Origin: Streptomyces mashuensis
GTDB lineage: Bacteria > Actinomycetota > Actinomycetes > Streptomycetales > Streptomycetaceae
Reading direction: 5' to 3'
Assembly (NCBI RefSeq): GCF_014654785.1
Contig: NZ_BNBD01000007.1
Span: 248,001 to 312,000, forward strand
DNA length: 64,000 nt
Positions 1-9,371 of this stretch are shown piece after piece. Position 1 is the stretch's first letter. Every line of letters begins with the position of its first letter. The notes below the pieces were generated by a model. That model worked only from the letters and a program-made list of their open reading frames with translations, had not been told where the DNA came from and ran no database searches. Position numbers and translations under genes: made by a program.

Positions 1-695
1 TCGCCGAGGTCGACCTGAGCTACACCCTCAAGGGAGTGCCCGGCACGGAGGCCAAGAACCTGGTCCGCCAGGCCAGGGACGCCTGGGTGAAACAGGGCTA
101 CACCTTCGAGTCCAAGAGCGCGGACGGCGACTGGTCCGACCCCTTTCCGACCGTCACCATGGTGACCCCCGACGGCTTCGACCTCTCAGCGGTCACGGGC
201 ATGCTGGACAAGGAGAAGGGCGAGGGGATCGCCACCATCTCGGTGACCTCCCCCTGCTTCGCCCGCGAACCGTCCCCGACCGCCCACGCCTCCGCGGCCG
301 CTTTGAGTCCCGCCCAGGGCGACGGAGCCGCGGAGCGCCGCGTCCTCGGCCACTCCAGCCGCATCTACGACGCCCTGCGTGCCCGCCATGCCCCCGAGCA
401 GGAGGGCGAAGGGCTGCGCACCGTCCAGGACCAGGACGGCACCTGGCTGCACCACGCCTGGTCCACTCCGCCGCTGACGGACGACGAGCGGGAACGGGCG
501 ATCCGCCGCGCCCGCGACCACTTCCATGCTGCCGGCTGGAAGGTGCGCGACCTCCCCACCACCGCGGGGACGCCCGCCCTCGCGGCTCTCCACCCGGACG
601 AGGACACCGTCGCCCAGGTCACCCCCGCAGCCACCGGCGGCATCGCCGTCGGCGTCACCGGTCCGGCGATCGCCGGGCCCCACGCGGAGGCTTAG
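1..695 (+). CDS. Unknown protein, 5' end outside window
   Basis: The reading frame is open from the first base, so the gene very probably starts upstream; a GTG at 36 is only an internal candidate. No family is recognised. What is visible looks like a duplicated small domain: the pattern 'ARDAW..QGY' followed by a beta-rich stretch ending in 'IATISVTSPC' early on recurs as 'RARDHF..AGW' followed by a similar stretch ending in 'GIAVGVTGP' near the C-terminus. This repeat style occurs in actinobacterial lipoproteins and membrane-anchored proteins, but the N-terminus that would show a lipobox is missing. The stop is TAG at 693-695. A 132-base gap separates it from agmatinase, so the two need not be cotranscribed. 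Confidence 0.7.
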   Translation, partial: AEVDLSYTLKGVPGTEAKNLVRQARDAWVKQGYTFESKSADGDWSDPFPTVTMVTPDGFDLSAVTGMLDKEKGEGIATISVTSPCFAREPSPTAHASAAALSPAQGDGAAERRVLGHSSRIYDALRARHAPEQEGEGLRTVQDQDGTWLHHAWSTPPLTDDERERAIRRARDHFHAAGWKVRDLPTTAGTPALAALHPDEDTVAQVTPAATGGIAVGVTGPAIAGPHAEA

Positions 696-827
696 GGGGC
701 CGTACGTCCTGGGCTAGGGGGCGGCGGGGGTCGACCCGGCGGCGTGGGGTGGTTTGGATGAACGGGAACGGGTTCCGGCGCCGGAACGCGCGCCTCCATC
801 ACCCCACGAAAGGCCCCGCACCCCACC

Positions 828-1811
828 ATGATCCCGCCCCGTGGCCCCGAGGAGTCCGAGCGCACCCTGCACTACGCCGGTCCGGCGACGTTCGGCCGTG
901 TGCCCCGCCTGGACGAGGTGCCGGACACCGACATCGCCGTCGTCGGCGTGCCCTTCGACTCCGGTGTCTCGTACCGGCCCGGCGCGCGCTTCGGCGGCAA
1001 CGCCATCCGTGAGGCGTCCCGGCAGCTGCGCCCGTACAACCCGGCGCAGAAGGTGTACCCCTTCCACTTCGCGCAGGTCGCGGACGCCGGTGACATCTCC
1101 GCCAACCCCTTCGACGTCAACGAGGCCATCGAGACGATCGAGGAGGCGGCGGGCGAGCTGCTCGACACGGGTGCCCGGCTGATGACGCTCGGCGGCGACC
1201 ACACCATCGCCCTGCCCATGCTGCGCGCCGTCTCCCGCAAGCACGGCCCCGTCGCCGTGCTGCACTTCGACGCCCACCTCGACACCTGGGACACCCACTT
1301 CGGCAACCGGTACATGCACGGCTCGCCGTTCCGCCGGGCCGTGGAGGAGGGCATCATCGACACCTCCGCGCTCTCCCACGTCGGTGTGCGCGGCCCCGTC
1401 TACCACGAGGACGACCTGACCGAGGACGCCAAGCTCGGCTTCGGCATCGTCACGTCCGCCGACGTGATGCGGCGCGGCGTCGACGAGGTCGCCCAGCAGC
1501 TGCGCGAGCGCATCGGCGACCGGCCGCTCTACATCTCGGTCGACATCGACGTCCTCGACCCCGCCCACGCGCCCGGCACCGGCACCCCCGAGGCCGGCGG
1601 CCTCACCTCCCGCGAGCTGCTGGAGATCATCCGCGGCCTGGCCGACTGCCACCTCGTCTCCGCCGACCTCGTCGAGGTCGCCCCGGCGTACGACCACGCC
1701 GACATCACCGCGGTGGCCGCCTCCCACACCGCGTACGAGCTCATCACCATCATGTCCCGGCAGATGGGCCCGGCACGCTGGAGCCGCGTGGCGGCCGAAC
1801 CCGGCGCGTAG
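828..1811 (+). CDS. speB: Agmatinase (ureohydrolase family)
   Basis: The 327-residue product matches the arginase/agmatinase family in length and motifs. It carries GGDHT near residue 124, DAHLDTWD near residue 148 and SVDIDVLDPAHAPGTGTPE near residue 237; these hold the His and Asp ligands of the binuclear manganese centre. The expected reaction is agmatine hydrolysis to putrescine and urea in the cytosol. Other family members act on guanidinobutyrate or related guanidino compounds, so the substrate is not certain. The ATG start follows a GAAAGG-like ribosome binding site. The gene ends three bases before the convergent response regulator. Confidence 0.9.
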   Translation: MIPPRGPEESERTLHYAGPATFGRVPRLDEVPDTDIAVVGVPFDSGVSYRPGARFGGNAIREASRQLRPYNPAQKVYPFHFAQVADAGDISANPFDVNEAIETIEEAAGELLDTGARLMTLGGDHTIALPMLRAVSRKHGPVAVLHFDAHLDTWDTHFGNRYMHGSPFRRAVEEGIIDTSALSHVGVRGPVYHEDDLTEDAKLGFGIVTSADVMRRGVDEVAQQLRERIGDRPLYISVDIDVLDPAHAPGTGTPEAGGLTSRELLEIIRGLADCHLVSADLVEVAPAYDHADITAVAASHTAYELITIMSRQMGPARWSRVAAEPGA

Positions 1812-1814
1812 GGG

Positions 1815-2471
1815 TCAGGGGCCGCCCGTCGCGCCGAGGTACGCGAGCACCGCCCGGACCCGGCGGTGCCCGCCGTCCGCGGCGGGCAGGCCCAGCTTGG
1901 CGAAGATGTTCCCGATGTGCTTGTTCACCGACGTCTCGGCGATGAACAGCATCGCCCCGATGGCGCCGTTGCCGTGCCCCTCCGCCATCAGCGCCAGCAC
2001 CTCCCGCTCCCGCGGGCTGAGCGCCCCCAGCGGATCGCCGTGCACCCGCCGCGCCATGAGCTGCGAGACCGCCTCCGGGTCCAGGGCCACCCCGCCGGCC
2101 GCCACCCGCTCCAGCGCGTCCAGGAACTCCTCCACCCGGCCCACCCGGTCCTTCAGCAGGTAGCCGACGCCCGCCGCGCCCTGCGCCAGCAGCCGCGATG
2201 CGTACACCTGCTCCACGTACTGCGACAGCACCAGCACCGGCAGCCCGGGAATCCGCTCCCGCGCGGCGACCGCCGCCCGCAGGCCCTCGTCCCGGAAGCC
2301 CGGCGGCAGCCGCACGTCGAGGACCGCCACGTCCGGACGGTGCTCCAGCAGCGCCGGCAGCAGCAGCCCGCCGTCCTCGACCGACGCGCACACCTCGTGA
2401 CCCGCACCGGCCAGCAGCAAGGCCAGCCCCTCCCGCAGCAGGGCGTTGTCCTCGGCGATCAGGACCCGCAC
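1815..2471 (-). CDS. NarL/FixJ-type response regulator
   Basis: A 218-residue two-domain regulator. The receiver domain begins MRVLIAEDN and has its phospho-acceptor Asp near residue 52 in VAVLDVRL, and the conserved Lys in GYLLKD. The C-terminal LuxR-type helix-turn-helix is marked by LSPREREVLALMAEG and TSVNKHIGNIFAKLGL. The GTG start at 2471 lies inside the end of the upstream kinase gene, with a 13-base overlap that implies translational coupling. A longer open frame extends upstream but has no regulator sequence, so I reject it. It should be phosphorylated by the kinase; target genes are not apparent. Confidence 0.92.
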   Translation of the reverse strand: MRVLIAEDNALLREGLALLLAGAGHEVCASVEDGGLLLPALLEHRPDVAVLDVRLPPGFRDEGLRAAVAARERIPGLPVLVLSQYVEQVYASRLLAQGAAGVGYLLKDRVGRVEEFLDALERVAAGGVALDPEAVSQLMARRVHGDPLGALSPREREVLALMAEGHGNGAIGAMLFIAETSVNKHIGNIFAKLGLPAADGGHRRVRAVLAYLGATGGP

Positions 2472-3736
2472 GGCAACTCCACCCGCAGTTCGGTCGGCCC
2501 GCCGGGCGGGCTGGACAGTTCCGTCGTGCCGTCGAACGCCGCGACGCGCCGCCGGATGCCGGGCAGGCCCGTACCGGCCCCCTCCACCGCACCGCCACGG
2601 CCGTCGTCCCGTACGGAGACCACGACGCTCGCCCCCGTCGTCCGCAACCGGACCCGGACACAGGTGGCACCACTGTGCCGCGCCACGTTGGTCAGCGCCT
2701 CCGAGAGCACGAAGTACGCGGCGGCCTCGACCGCCGCGGGCGCCCGCGGACCGGCATCGTCGTCCTGCCCCGTGTCCAGTTCCGCCGGCACCGGGCACGC
2801 CGCGACCAGCGACCGCGCCGCCCCGGCCAGGCCCTGGTCGCCCAGCACCGGCGGGTAAACGGCCCGAACGGACCGCCGCAGCTGGGCCAGGGCCTGCTCC
2901 GCCAGTTCCTGCGTCCGCTCGATCATCTCCGGAAGCACCTCCGGCAGCTCCTCCGGGCGGTTCCGCATCGCCTGCCGCATCAGGCCCAGCCGCAGCGAGA
3001 CGGCGACCAGCCCGGCCTGCGCCCCGTCGTGCAGGTCCCGCTCGATGCGGCGCAGCTCCGCCGCGTGCGCGTCCAGGGCCTCCGCGCGCGAGGCGGCGAG
3101 CTCCTCGACCCGCCGCGCCAGCGCCGCCTTCCCCGGACGGGGCCGCAGCACCGCACGGGTCATCCGGGCGTGCGCCCCCGCCAGCAGCGGGACGGCGAAC
3201 ACGGCCAGCGCCGCGTACGCCGCACCGCCGGCCACCGCGGCCACGGCGGCGCCCCACGAGTCGATCCGCCACACCGCGAACGCGGCACCGCCGGGCATCA
3301 CCCACCACCACAGCGGAGTCGTCGCCCAGCTCACCGCGCCCACGCACAGCCCCAGCGCCAGGGCCCCGGCGACCACCCCCGTCACGGCGTGCAGCACCAG
3401 CCAGGCCACCGCGGCGTACGTGGCCCGGTCCCGCAGCACGGCCCGTACGCCGGCCGGCACCGTGCCTGTCGCCGCAGGACCGTCCGTGCCATCCGTGCCC
3501 AGCCACGCCGCCGCCCGCCGGTGATGGGCATCGGCGCCGCGCCGCACCACCCGTACGGCCCGCGGCAACAGCAGCAGCCCCGGCCCGACAAGGCTCAGAA
3601 CGAGGACGAGAACGACGACGTATACGGCCGGGAGGGCGAGCAGCGCGCTCAGGCCGGTGACCGCCACGTAGCGCATCGCCCGGCGGAACCGCAGGACGGA
3701 CGCCCGCCATGCCACCGTGTCCCCCCACCCCTTCAC
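2459..3736 (-). CDS. NarL-class sensor histidine kinase
   Basis: A 425-residue membrane kinase. The N-terminal half contains several hydrophobic segments (about residues 22-60 and 105-185), as in Streptomyces kinases of the HisKA_3 type. The dimerisation/phosphoacceptor region has IERDLHDGAQ with the acceptor His near residue 236. The C-terminal ATPase domain has the N-box SEALTNVARHSGAT and the G-box RDDGRGG. The GTG start at 3736 was chosen because the membrane region follows directly. The stop overlaps the response regulator start, so the two form a two-component operon. There is no extracytoplasmic sensor domain of notable size, so the signal may be sensed in the membrane. Confidence 0.9.
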   Translation of the reverse strand: MKGWGDTVAWRASVLRFRRAMRYVAVTGLSALLALPAVYVVVLVLVLSLVGPGLLLLPRAVRVVRRGADAHHRRAAAWLGTDGTDGPAATGTVPAGVRAVLRDRATYAAVAWLVLHAVTGVVAGALALGLCVGAVSWATTPLWWWVMPGGAAFAVWRIDSWGAAVAAVAGGAAYAALAVFAVPLLAGAHARMTRAVLRPRPGKAALARRVEELAASRAEALDAHAAELRRIERDLHDGAQAGLVAVSLRLGLMRQAMRNRPEELPEVLPEMIERTQELAEQALAQLRRSVRAVYPPVLGDQGLAGAARSLVAACPVPAELDTGQDDDAGPRAPAAVEAAAYFVLSEALTNVARHSGATCVRVRLRTTGASVVVSVRDDGRGGAVEGAGTGLPGIRRRVAAFDGTTELSSPPGGPTELRVELPCGS

Positions 3737-3770
3737 GGATCATGCAGCCGCCGACGCTACCACCCGTACC

Positions 3771-4112
3771 TCATTGGCCCGTTGCAGCGTTCTGCTTCCG
3801 CTGCCAGGACACCGACACCGTGAAGTTGGCGGTCGAGCTGGCCTTCGTGATGACCGCGCCCGCCTCCGCGTGCAGGTCCATGCCGAAGTCGATGCGGATC
3901 GAGTCCGGGGACTCGGCGATGGCCTTCAGCCGGGCCACGACGGCCTGCACGGCCGGTTCCACCCGGCGCACGGCCTCCTCGAACGTCTGCCGGGCGCGTT
4001 CCACCGCCGCGCTGTCGGCCATGCCGCGCGTCACCACGCCCGGGGCGTGCTCCGTGGTCTCGACGACGACGGAACCGCCGCCCTCCACCGGGAATTCGAC
4101 GAGTCGTCCCAC
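3771..4112 (-). CDS. CU044_2847 (Trypco1) family protein
   Basis: A 113-residue protein with the pattern of the trypsin-co-occurring domain: a short N-terminal strand RLVEFPVEGGGSVVVE, a helical middle, and a C-terminal beta region with IDFGMDLHAEAGAVI and ANFTVSVSW. Family members are encoded next to trypsin-like or CHAT peptidase effectors in predicted bacterial conflict or signalling systems and are thought to act as adaptors; the biochemical role is unproven. Here the gene sits 40 bases downstream of a CHAT-domain gene on the same strand, which is the expected partner. The GTG start at 4112 has only a weak ribosome binding site. Confidence 0.8.
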   Translation of the reverse strand: MGRLVEFPVEGGGSVVVETTEHAPGVVTRGMADSAAVERARQTFEEAVRRVEPAVQAVVARLKAIAESPDSIRIDFGMDLHAEAGAVITKASSTANFTVSVSWQRKQNAATGQ

Positions 4113-4152
4113 CGTTCCGTCTCACTTTCGTCCGTGGTCGTCAGTCACTCGG

Positions 4153-6705
4153 TCACTCAGCCACCGGCCAGACCCGTACGGTGCGGTCGTGGCTGCCCGT
4201 GGCCAGCCGGGTGCCGTCCGGGCTGAACGCCACGACCAGCACCTTGTCGTCGTGGCGCACCTCCTGGACCGGCTCGCCACTGACGGCGTCCCACACCCGG
4301 GCCGTGCCGTCGTGGCAGCCGGTGGCGAGCCACCGGCCGTCCGGGCTGAACGCCACCGCGAACACCGTGCAGTCGTGCGGCAGCACCAGGAGCTGCTCCC
4401 CGGTTCTCGCGTCCCACACCCGGGCGGTGCCGTCGTGGCTGCCCGTGGCCAGCCGCCCGCCGTCCGGCCCGAAGGCCACGGCGAACACCGCGTGGTCGTG
4501 GTGCACCTCCAGCAGACGGCTGCCCGTGGCCACGTCCCAGAGCCGGGCCGTCTCGTCCTGGCTGCCCGTGGCCAGCCGCCCGCCGTCCGGGCTCAGCGCC
4601 ACCTCGAACACCGCCCCCGCGTGGTGCACCCGCCGCACCTCCCGGCCCGTCGCGGCGTCCCACACCCGTGCCGTCCCGTCCAGGCCGCCGGACGCCACGT
4701 ACGCCCCGTCGCGGCCGAAGGCCACCGTCAGCACCGGCTTGTCGTGCCGCATCTCCAGCAGCCGCTCGCCGCTGCCGGCGTCCCACACCCTGACCCAGTG
4801 GTTGTCCGAGCCCGTCGCGAACCGTGTGCCGTCCGGGCCGAACGCCACCGCGTACACCCAGTGCAGATCCACGACCCCCGCCTGCACGGCGAGCAGTTCG
4901 GCGCCGTCGGCCGCGTCGAGGACGCGCGCCGTCGCCGCGGTACCGGAGACGGCCAGGCGCCGGCCGTCGGGCGACCAGGACAGGGCGTACACCTGCTCCC
5001 CGAAGGGGACGACGAGGGGCTCGGTGCGGGCTGCCTCCGTGGCCTGTTCCGCTTCGTGCCGTTCCGCTTCCTGCAGTTCCGAGCGGGCCCGGGTCGCCAG
5101 CCCGTCCGGGTCGGCCGCGGACGCGTCGAGGCCGCGCAGCTCCTCGTCCACGTCCAGCACCGCCCGCCACTGGCCCGCCTCCGCGTGGTACAGCAGCTCC
5201 GCCCGCAGGTCGGCGATGCGCTGCTGCGTCCGGCAGGCGTCGAGGCGGGCGGCCGCCTCCTTGTCGTCGGGGTTCTCGCCGAGCAGCTCCACGTACGCCT
5301 CGACGGCGGCAGGCCAGTCCTGCGCGGCCTCCGCCTGCGCCGCCCGGTCGCGCAGCCCGGCCAGCCGCCTCCGGCCCGTGGCCTCGGTCCGCAGGGTCTG
5401 CGCCTCCTCGTTGCCGGGGTCGAGCGTCAGCAGGTCGTCGAGGAGCTCGACGGCCTTCTCGTAATGGCCCACGCGCATCTCGGCGCAGGCCATCACCCGC
5501 AGCGTCCGCACCTGCGCCCGCAGCTGTTCCGCAGGCAGCGGAGGGGGCGCCCCGGCCCCGGGAGCGGCGGCAGCGGCGGCGGCCGGCGTCACCGGGGGCG
5601 GCGGCGCGGTGAACGTGAACAGCCGCGTCGTGTCACCGCGTACGTACAGCACCGGCGTCAGCCACTCCAGGGCCTGCCGGCCCCCGCCCAGCATCGCGAT
5701 ACGGGCACTGCGCGCCGCCTCGTCGATGCGGTGCCCGCCGGCCAGCGACGTGTAGAAACCCTGCGCGAAACGCAGGGCGGCCCGGTCGCTGACCGTGAAC
5801 TGCATCGCCGCGACCGCGTGGATGCCGCTGCGCACCAGCGCCGCGCCCGTACTGGAGAACACGTCCTTCGTGCCGCCGCGCGCCGACGCGCAGGAGTTGA
5901 GCACGACCAGCCGCGGCGTCGGCTCGGCCTCGCCCAGCAGGTCGGCGAGGCGGGACGCCTCCACCATGTCGGGGCCGCCGTCGTCGTCCACCAGGGCGAT
6001 CAGCCCCTCGTCGGCGGTCACGTCGTAGTCGCCGTGCCCGATGAAGTGCAGGACGTGCCACTCGCCCTCCTGGAGACGCGCGTGCACACTGTCCCAGCTC
6101 GCCTGCGGCAGCCAGCTCAGCTCCACCCGGCCCGCCGCCAGCTGCCCGGCGAGCGCCTTCTCCAGCCGGCCGCGTTCGGCCTCGGTGTCCAGCGGCGGCA
6201 GCCCGCGCGGCGAGGCGATCAGCACCAGGACGCGCAGCGGCGGCCGCACCTGCCGGGGCTCGGGCGTGTACGGCGCCGGCACGTGCCGCACCAACGGCTC
6301 GTGCCGGCACAGGTACGTGTCGGTCTCCGGGTCGAACAGCGCCTCCCACGGCAGCAGCGCCAGCTCCGGCGCCTCCAGCCGCAACGCGATCCGCAGCCGC
6401 TCCTGGCGCGCCTGCGCCACCCCCAGGCTGGCCCGGTACGCCCCGTAGACGGGCCCCGCGAACAGCGCCGTGAACAGGTTCTCGCCGACCTGCCGCACCG
6501 GTTCCTCGGCCACGGGCACCACGCGCCGGGCCGACACCGACGACGCCAGCACCGTGTTCTCCAGCTCGGCCCGCCGCGCCAGCAGCGCGTCCACGTCGAG
6601 CCGCAGCACCGCCTCCGGCTCCCCACCGGCCGCAGCGCGCACCACCCGCACCTCGTACTCCCCGGGGCGCGTCCCGCAGATCTCCAGCTCGAGGTCGGTG
6701 GTCAT
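4153..6705 (-). CDS. CHAT-domain protease with TPR-like and WD40 regions
   Basis: An 850-residue cytosolic protein in three parts. The CHAT (caspase-like) domain covers about residues 100-400; the likely catalytic dyad is His near 224 in HFIGHGDYD and Cys near 272 in VLNSCASA. Residues about 410-540 are helical TPR-like repeats. Residues about 550-850 hold seven WD40 blades with endings such as DGTARVWD, enough to close one beta-propeller. The start at 6705 (MTTDLELEI) has a strong GGAAGGGG site; an in-frame upstream ATG at 6747 is less likely. The downstream Trypco1 gene supports a conflict or regulated-proteolysis module, with the WD40/TPR part as sensor or scaffold. Target and trigger are unknown. 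Confidence 0.88.
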   Translation of the reverse strand: MTTDLELEICGTRPGEYEVRVVRAAAGGEPEAVLRLDVDALLARRAELENTVLASSVSARRVVPVAEEPVRQVGENLFTALFAGPVYGAYRASLGVAQARQERLRIALRLEAPELALLPWEALFDPETDTYLCRHEPLVRHVPAPYTPEPRQVRPPLRVLVLIASPRGLPPLDTEAERGRLEKALAGQLAAGRVELSWLPQASWDSVHARLQEGEWHVLHFIGHGDYDVTADEGLIALVDDDGGPDMVEASRLADLLGEAEPTPRLVVLNSCASARGGTKDVFSSTGAALVRSGIHAVAAMQFTVSDRAALRFAQGFYTSLAGGHRIDEAARSARIAMLGGGRQALEWLTPVLYVRGDTTRLFTFTAPPPPVTPAAAAAAAPGAGAPPPLPAEQLRAQVRTLRVMACAEMRVGHYEKAVELLDDLLTLDPGNEEAQTLRTEATGRRRLAGLRDRAAQAEAAQDWPAAVEAYVELLGENPDDKEAAARLDACRTQQRIADLRAELLYHAEAGQWRAVLDVDEELRGLDASAADPDGLATRARSELQEAERHEAEQATEAARTEPLVVPFGEQVYALSWSPDGRRLAVSGTAATARVLDAADGAELLAVQAGVVDLHWVYAVAFGPDGTRFATGSDNHWVRVWDAGSGERLLEMRHDKPVLTVAFGRDGAYVASGGLDGTARVWDAATGREVRRVHHAGAVFEVALSPDGGRLATGSQDETARLWDVATGSRLLEVHHDHAVFAVAFGPDGGRLATGSHDGTARVWDARTGEQLLVLPHDCTVFAVAFSPDGRWLATGCHDGTARVWDAVSGEPVQEVRHDDKVLVVAFSPDGTRLATGSHDRTVRVWPVAE

Positions 6706-6941
6706 GGACACCCCTTCCACCACGATGGTCCGGCCCCCGGGCGGCACGGGACCAGAGGGGATGGGCCGACCGGGTGGCGGGGGGTGGCCGGACTGCGCGT
6801 CTGGCGGGCCGTGCGCCCCGGTGCCACCGTGGATGGAAGTGCCGCCGCCGGGCAGCCGTACCGGCAGGCGGCGCGCGCCGCCGTCCCCCCCGTACTCCCG
6901 TAGCCCCCCCGTAGCCCACCGCAGCCACGAAGGAGCGAGCC

Positions 6942-9341
6942 ATGGCCGATCCGGCGCAGCGCCTGCACGTCCTTCCCGACGACGAGCTGGCGGCGCTCGA
7001 CGCCCACTGGCGCGCCGCGAACTACCTGTCCGCCGGGCAGATCTACCTGCTGGACAACCCCCTGCTCACCCGCCCCCTGCGCCCCGAGGACGTCAAGCCC
7101 CGCCTCCTCGGCCACTGGGGCACCTCACCGGGGCTCAACCTCGTGCACACCCACCTCAACCGGGTGGTCAAGGCGCGGAACCTGGAGGCGCTGTGCGTGT
7201 GGGGCCCCGGCCACGGCGGGCCCGCCGTGCTCGCCAACTCCTGGCTGGACGGCAGCTACAGCGAGGTCTACCCCGACGTCCCGCGCGACGCGCACGGCAT
7301 GGCCCGGCTCTTCCGGCAGTTCTCCTTCCCCGGCGGCGTGCCCAGCCACGTGGCGCCCGAGACGCCCGGCTCCGTCCACGAGGGCGGCGAGCTGGGCTAC
7401 AGCCTCGCCCACGCCTACGGCGCCGCCCTCGACAACCCCTCGCTGCTCGTCACCTGCGTCGTCGGCGACGGCGAGGCCGAGACGGGGCCGCTCGCCGCGT
7501 CCTGGCACTCCCACGCCTTCCTCGACCCGGTGCACGACGGCGCCGTCCTGCCCGTCCTGCACCTCAACGGCTACAAGATCGCCAACCCGGCGCTGCTCGC
7601 CCGGCTCCCCGCCGGCCGGCTCGACGCCCTGCTGCGCGGCTACGGCCACGCCCCGCTGTACGTGAGCGGCGACGACCCGCGCCAGGTGCACCGCGAGATG
7701 GCCGCCGCCATGGACACCGCCGTCGAGACCATCGCCGCCATCCAGCGCACCGCCCGCGAAGCGGCCGCCGCCGGCGGGACACCGGAGGGCGAACGGCCGC
7801 CGTGGCCGATGATCGTGCTGCGTACGCCCAAGGGCTGGACCGGCCCCGCCGACGTGGACGGCAAGCCCGTGGAGGGCACCTGGCGTGCCCACCAGGTGCC
7901 GCTGTCCGGGGTGCGGGAGGACGCCGGGCGGCTGCGGCAGCTGGAGGAGTGGCTGCGCTCGTACCGCCCCGACGAGCTGTTCGACGCCGAGGGGCGCCCC
8001 GTGCCCGCCGTCCTCGCGTGCGTACCGGAGGGCGGCCGCCGCCTGGGCGCCACCCCGCACGCCAACGGCGGCCTGCTGCTGCGCTCGCTGCCGCTGCCGC
8101 CCCTGGAACGGCACGCCGTGGCCGTCGACAAGCCCGGCGCGGCACGGCACGAGCCGACGGCCGTGCTCGGCGGCTTCCTGGAGGAGGTCATGGCGGCGAC
8201 CGCGGACCGGCGCGACTTCCGCGTCGTCGGCCCCGACGAGACCGCCTCCAACCGCCTCCAGGCGCTCTACGGCGCCACCGACAAGGCGTGGCAGATCGCG
8301 ACCCTGCCGACCGACGAGCACCTCGGCCCGCACGGCCGGGTGATGGAGGTGCTCTCCGAGCACCTGTGCCAGGGCTGGCTGGAGGGCTACCTCCTCACCG
8401 GCCGGCACGGGCTGTTCTCGTGCTACGAGGCGTTCGTGCACATCGTCGACTCGATGGTCAACCAGCACATCAAGTGGCTGAAGGTGTCCCGGGGCCTGCC
8501 CTGGCGCCGCCCCGTCGCCTCCCTCAACTACCTGCTCACGTCGCACGTGTGGCGCCAGGACCACAACGGCTTCTCCCACCAGGACCCCGGCTTCGTCGAC
8601 CACGTGCTCAACAAGAGCCCCGAGGTCGTCCGCGTCTACCTGCCGCCGGACGCCAACACGCTGCTGGCGGTGACCGACCACGTCCTGCGCAGCCGCGACC
8701 ACGTCAACGTGGTCGTGGCCGGCAAACAGCCCTGCTACGACTGGCTGGACCTGGACGCCGCCCGCGCCCACTGCGCCCGCGGCGCCGGCATCTGGGAGTG
8801 GGCCGGCACGGAGGACGGCAGCCGGGACCCCGACGTCGTCCTCGCCTGTGCCGGCGACGTCCCCACCCACGAGGTGCTGGCCGCGGCGGGACTGCTGCGG
8901 CAGCACCTGCCCGACGTGGCCGTCCGCGTCGTCAACGTCGTCGACATGACCCGCCTCATGCCGTACGAGGAGCACCCGCACGGCATGCCGGACCACGCGT
9001 ACGACGCCCTGTTCACGCGCGACAAGCCCGTCATCTTCGCGTACCACGGCTACCCGTGGCTGGTGCACCGCCTCGCCTACCGCCGGGCCGGGCACTCCAA
9101 CCTGCACGTGCGCGGCTACAAGGAGTCGGGGTCCACGACCACGCCGTTCGACATGGTGGTCCGCAACGACCTCGACCGCTACCGGCTGGTCATGGACGTC
9201 GTCGACCGCGTGCCGGGCCTGGCGGTGCGGGCCGCCGCCGTACGGCAGGCGATGGCCGACGTCCGTACGCGCCACCACGCGTGGGTGCGCGAGCACGGCG
9301 TGGACCTGCCGGAAGTGGCCGAATGGCGGTGGACGGGCTGA
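6942..9341 (+). CDS. xfp: Phosphoketolase
   Basis: A 799-residue thiamine-diphosphate enzyme of full family length. Motifs include LGHWGTSPGLN and GPGHGGPA in the N-terminal part, GSVHEGGELGYSLAHA, the ThDP-binding GDGEAETGPLA, and the C-terminal PFDMVVRNDLDRY. It cleaves xylulose 5-phosphate, and often fructose 6-phosphate, to acetyl phosphate plus glyceraldehyde 3-phosphate or erythrose 4-phosphate in the cytosol. The ATG start follows GAAGGAGCGAGCC. The gene stands alone, with no acetate kinase next to it. It is divergent from the CHAT gene and convergent with the regulator that follows. Confidence 0.95.
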   Translation: MADPAQRLHVLPDDELAALDAHWRAANYLSAGQIYLLDNPLLTRPLRPEDVKPRLLGHWGTSPGLNLVHTHLNRVVKARNLEALCVWGPGHGGPAVLANSWLDGSYSEVYPDVPRDAHGMARLFRQFSFPGGVPSHVAPETPGSVHEGGELGYSLAHAYGAALDNPSLLVTCVVGDGEAETGPLAASWHSHAFLDPVHDGAVLPVLHLNGYKIANPALLARLPAGRLDALLRGYGHAPLYVSGDDPRQVHREMAAAMDTAVETIAAIQRTAREAAAAGGTPEGERPPWPMIVLRTPKGWTGPADVDGKPVEGTWRAHQVPLSGVREDAGRLRQLEEWLRSYRPDELFDAEGRPVPAVLACVPEGGRRLGATPHANGGLLLRSLPLPPLERHAVAVDKPGAARHEPTAVLGGFLEEVMAATADRRDFRVVGPDETASNRLQALYGATDKAWQIATLPTDEHLGPHGRVMEVLSEHLCQGWLEGYLLTGRHGLFSCYEAFVHIVDSMVNQHIKWLKVSRGLPWRRPVASLNYLLTSHVWRQDHNGFSHQDPGFVDHVLNKSPEVVRVYLPPDANTLLAVTDHVLRSRDHVNVVVAGKQPCYDWLDLDAARAHCARGAGIWEWAGTEDGSRDPDVVLACAGDVPTHEVLAAAGLLRQHLPDVAVRVVNVVDMTRLMPYEEHPHGMPDHAYDALFTRDKPVIFAYHGYPWLVHRLAYRRAGHSNLHVRGYKESGSTTTPFDMVVRNDLDRYRLVMDVVDRVPGLAVRAAAVRQAMADVRTRHHAWVREHGVDLPEVAEWRWTG

Positions 9342-9371
9342 TCGGCCCCCTGCGGACGACCGGGCCGGTCA
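9339..9371. terminator. Stem-loop between convergent genes, likely bidirectional terminator
   Basis: TGATCGGCCC at 9339-9348 pairs with GGGCCGGTCA at 9362-9371 over ten bases with one G-T wobble and a 13-base loop. It lies exactly between the phosphoketolase stop and the convergent regulator stop. There is no T-run, which is usual for Streptomyces hairpins. Confidence 0.5.

Noticed and set aside
4150..5010. Possible DNA tandem repeat near the end of the CHAT gene
   Set aside because: The repeats are WD40 blades in frame with the CHAT protein.
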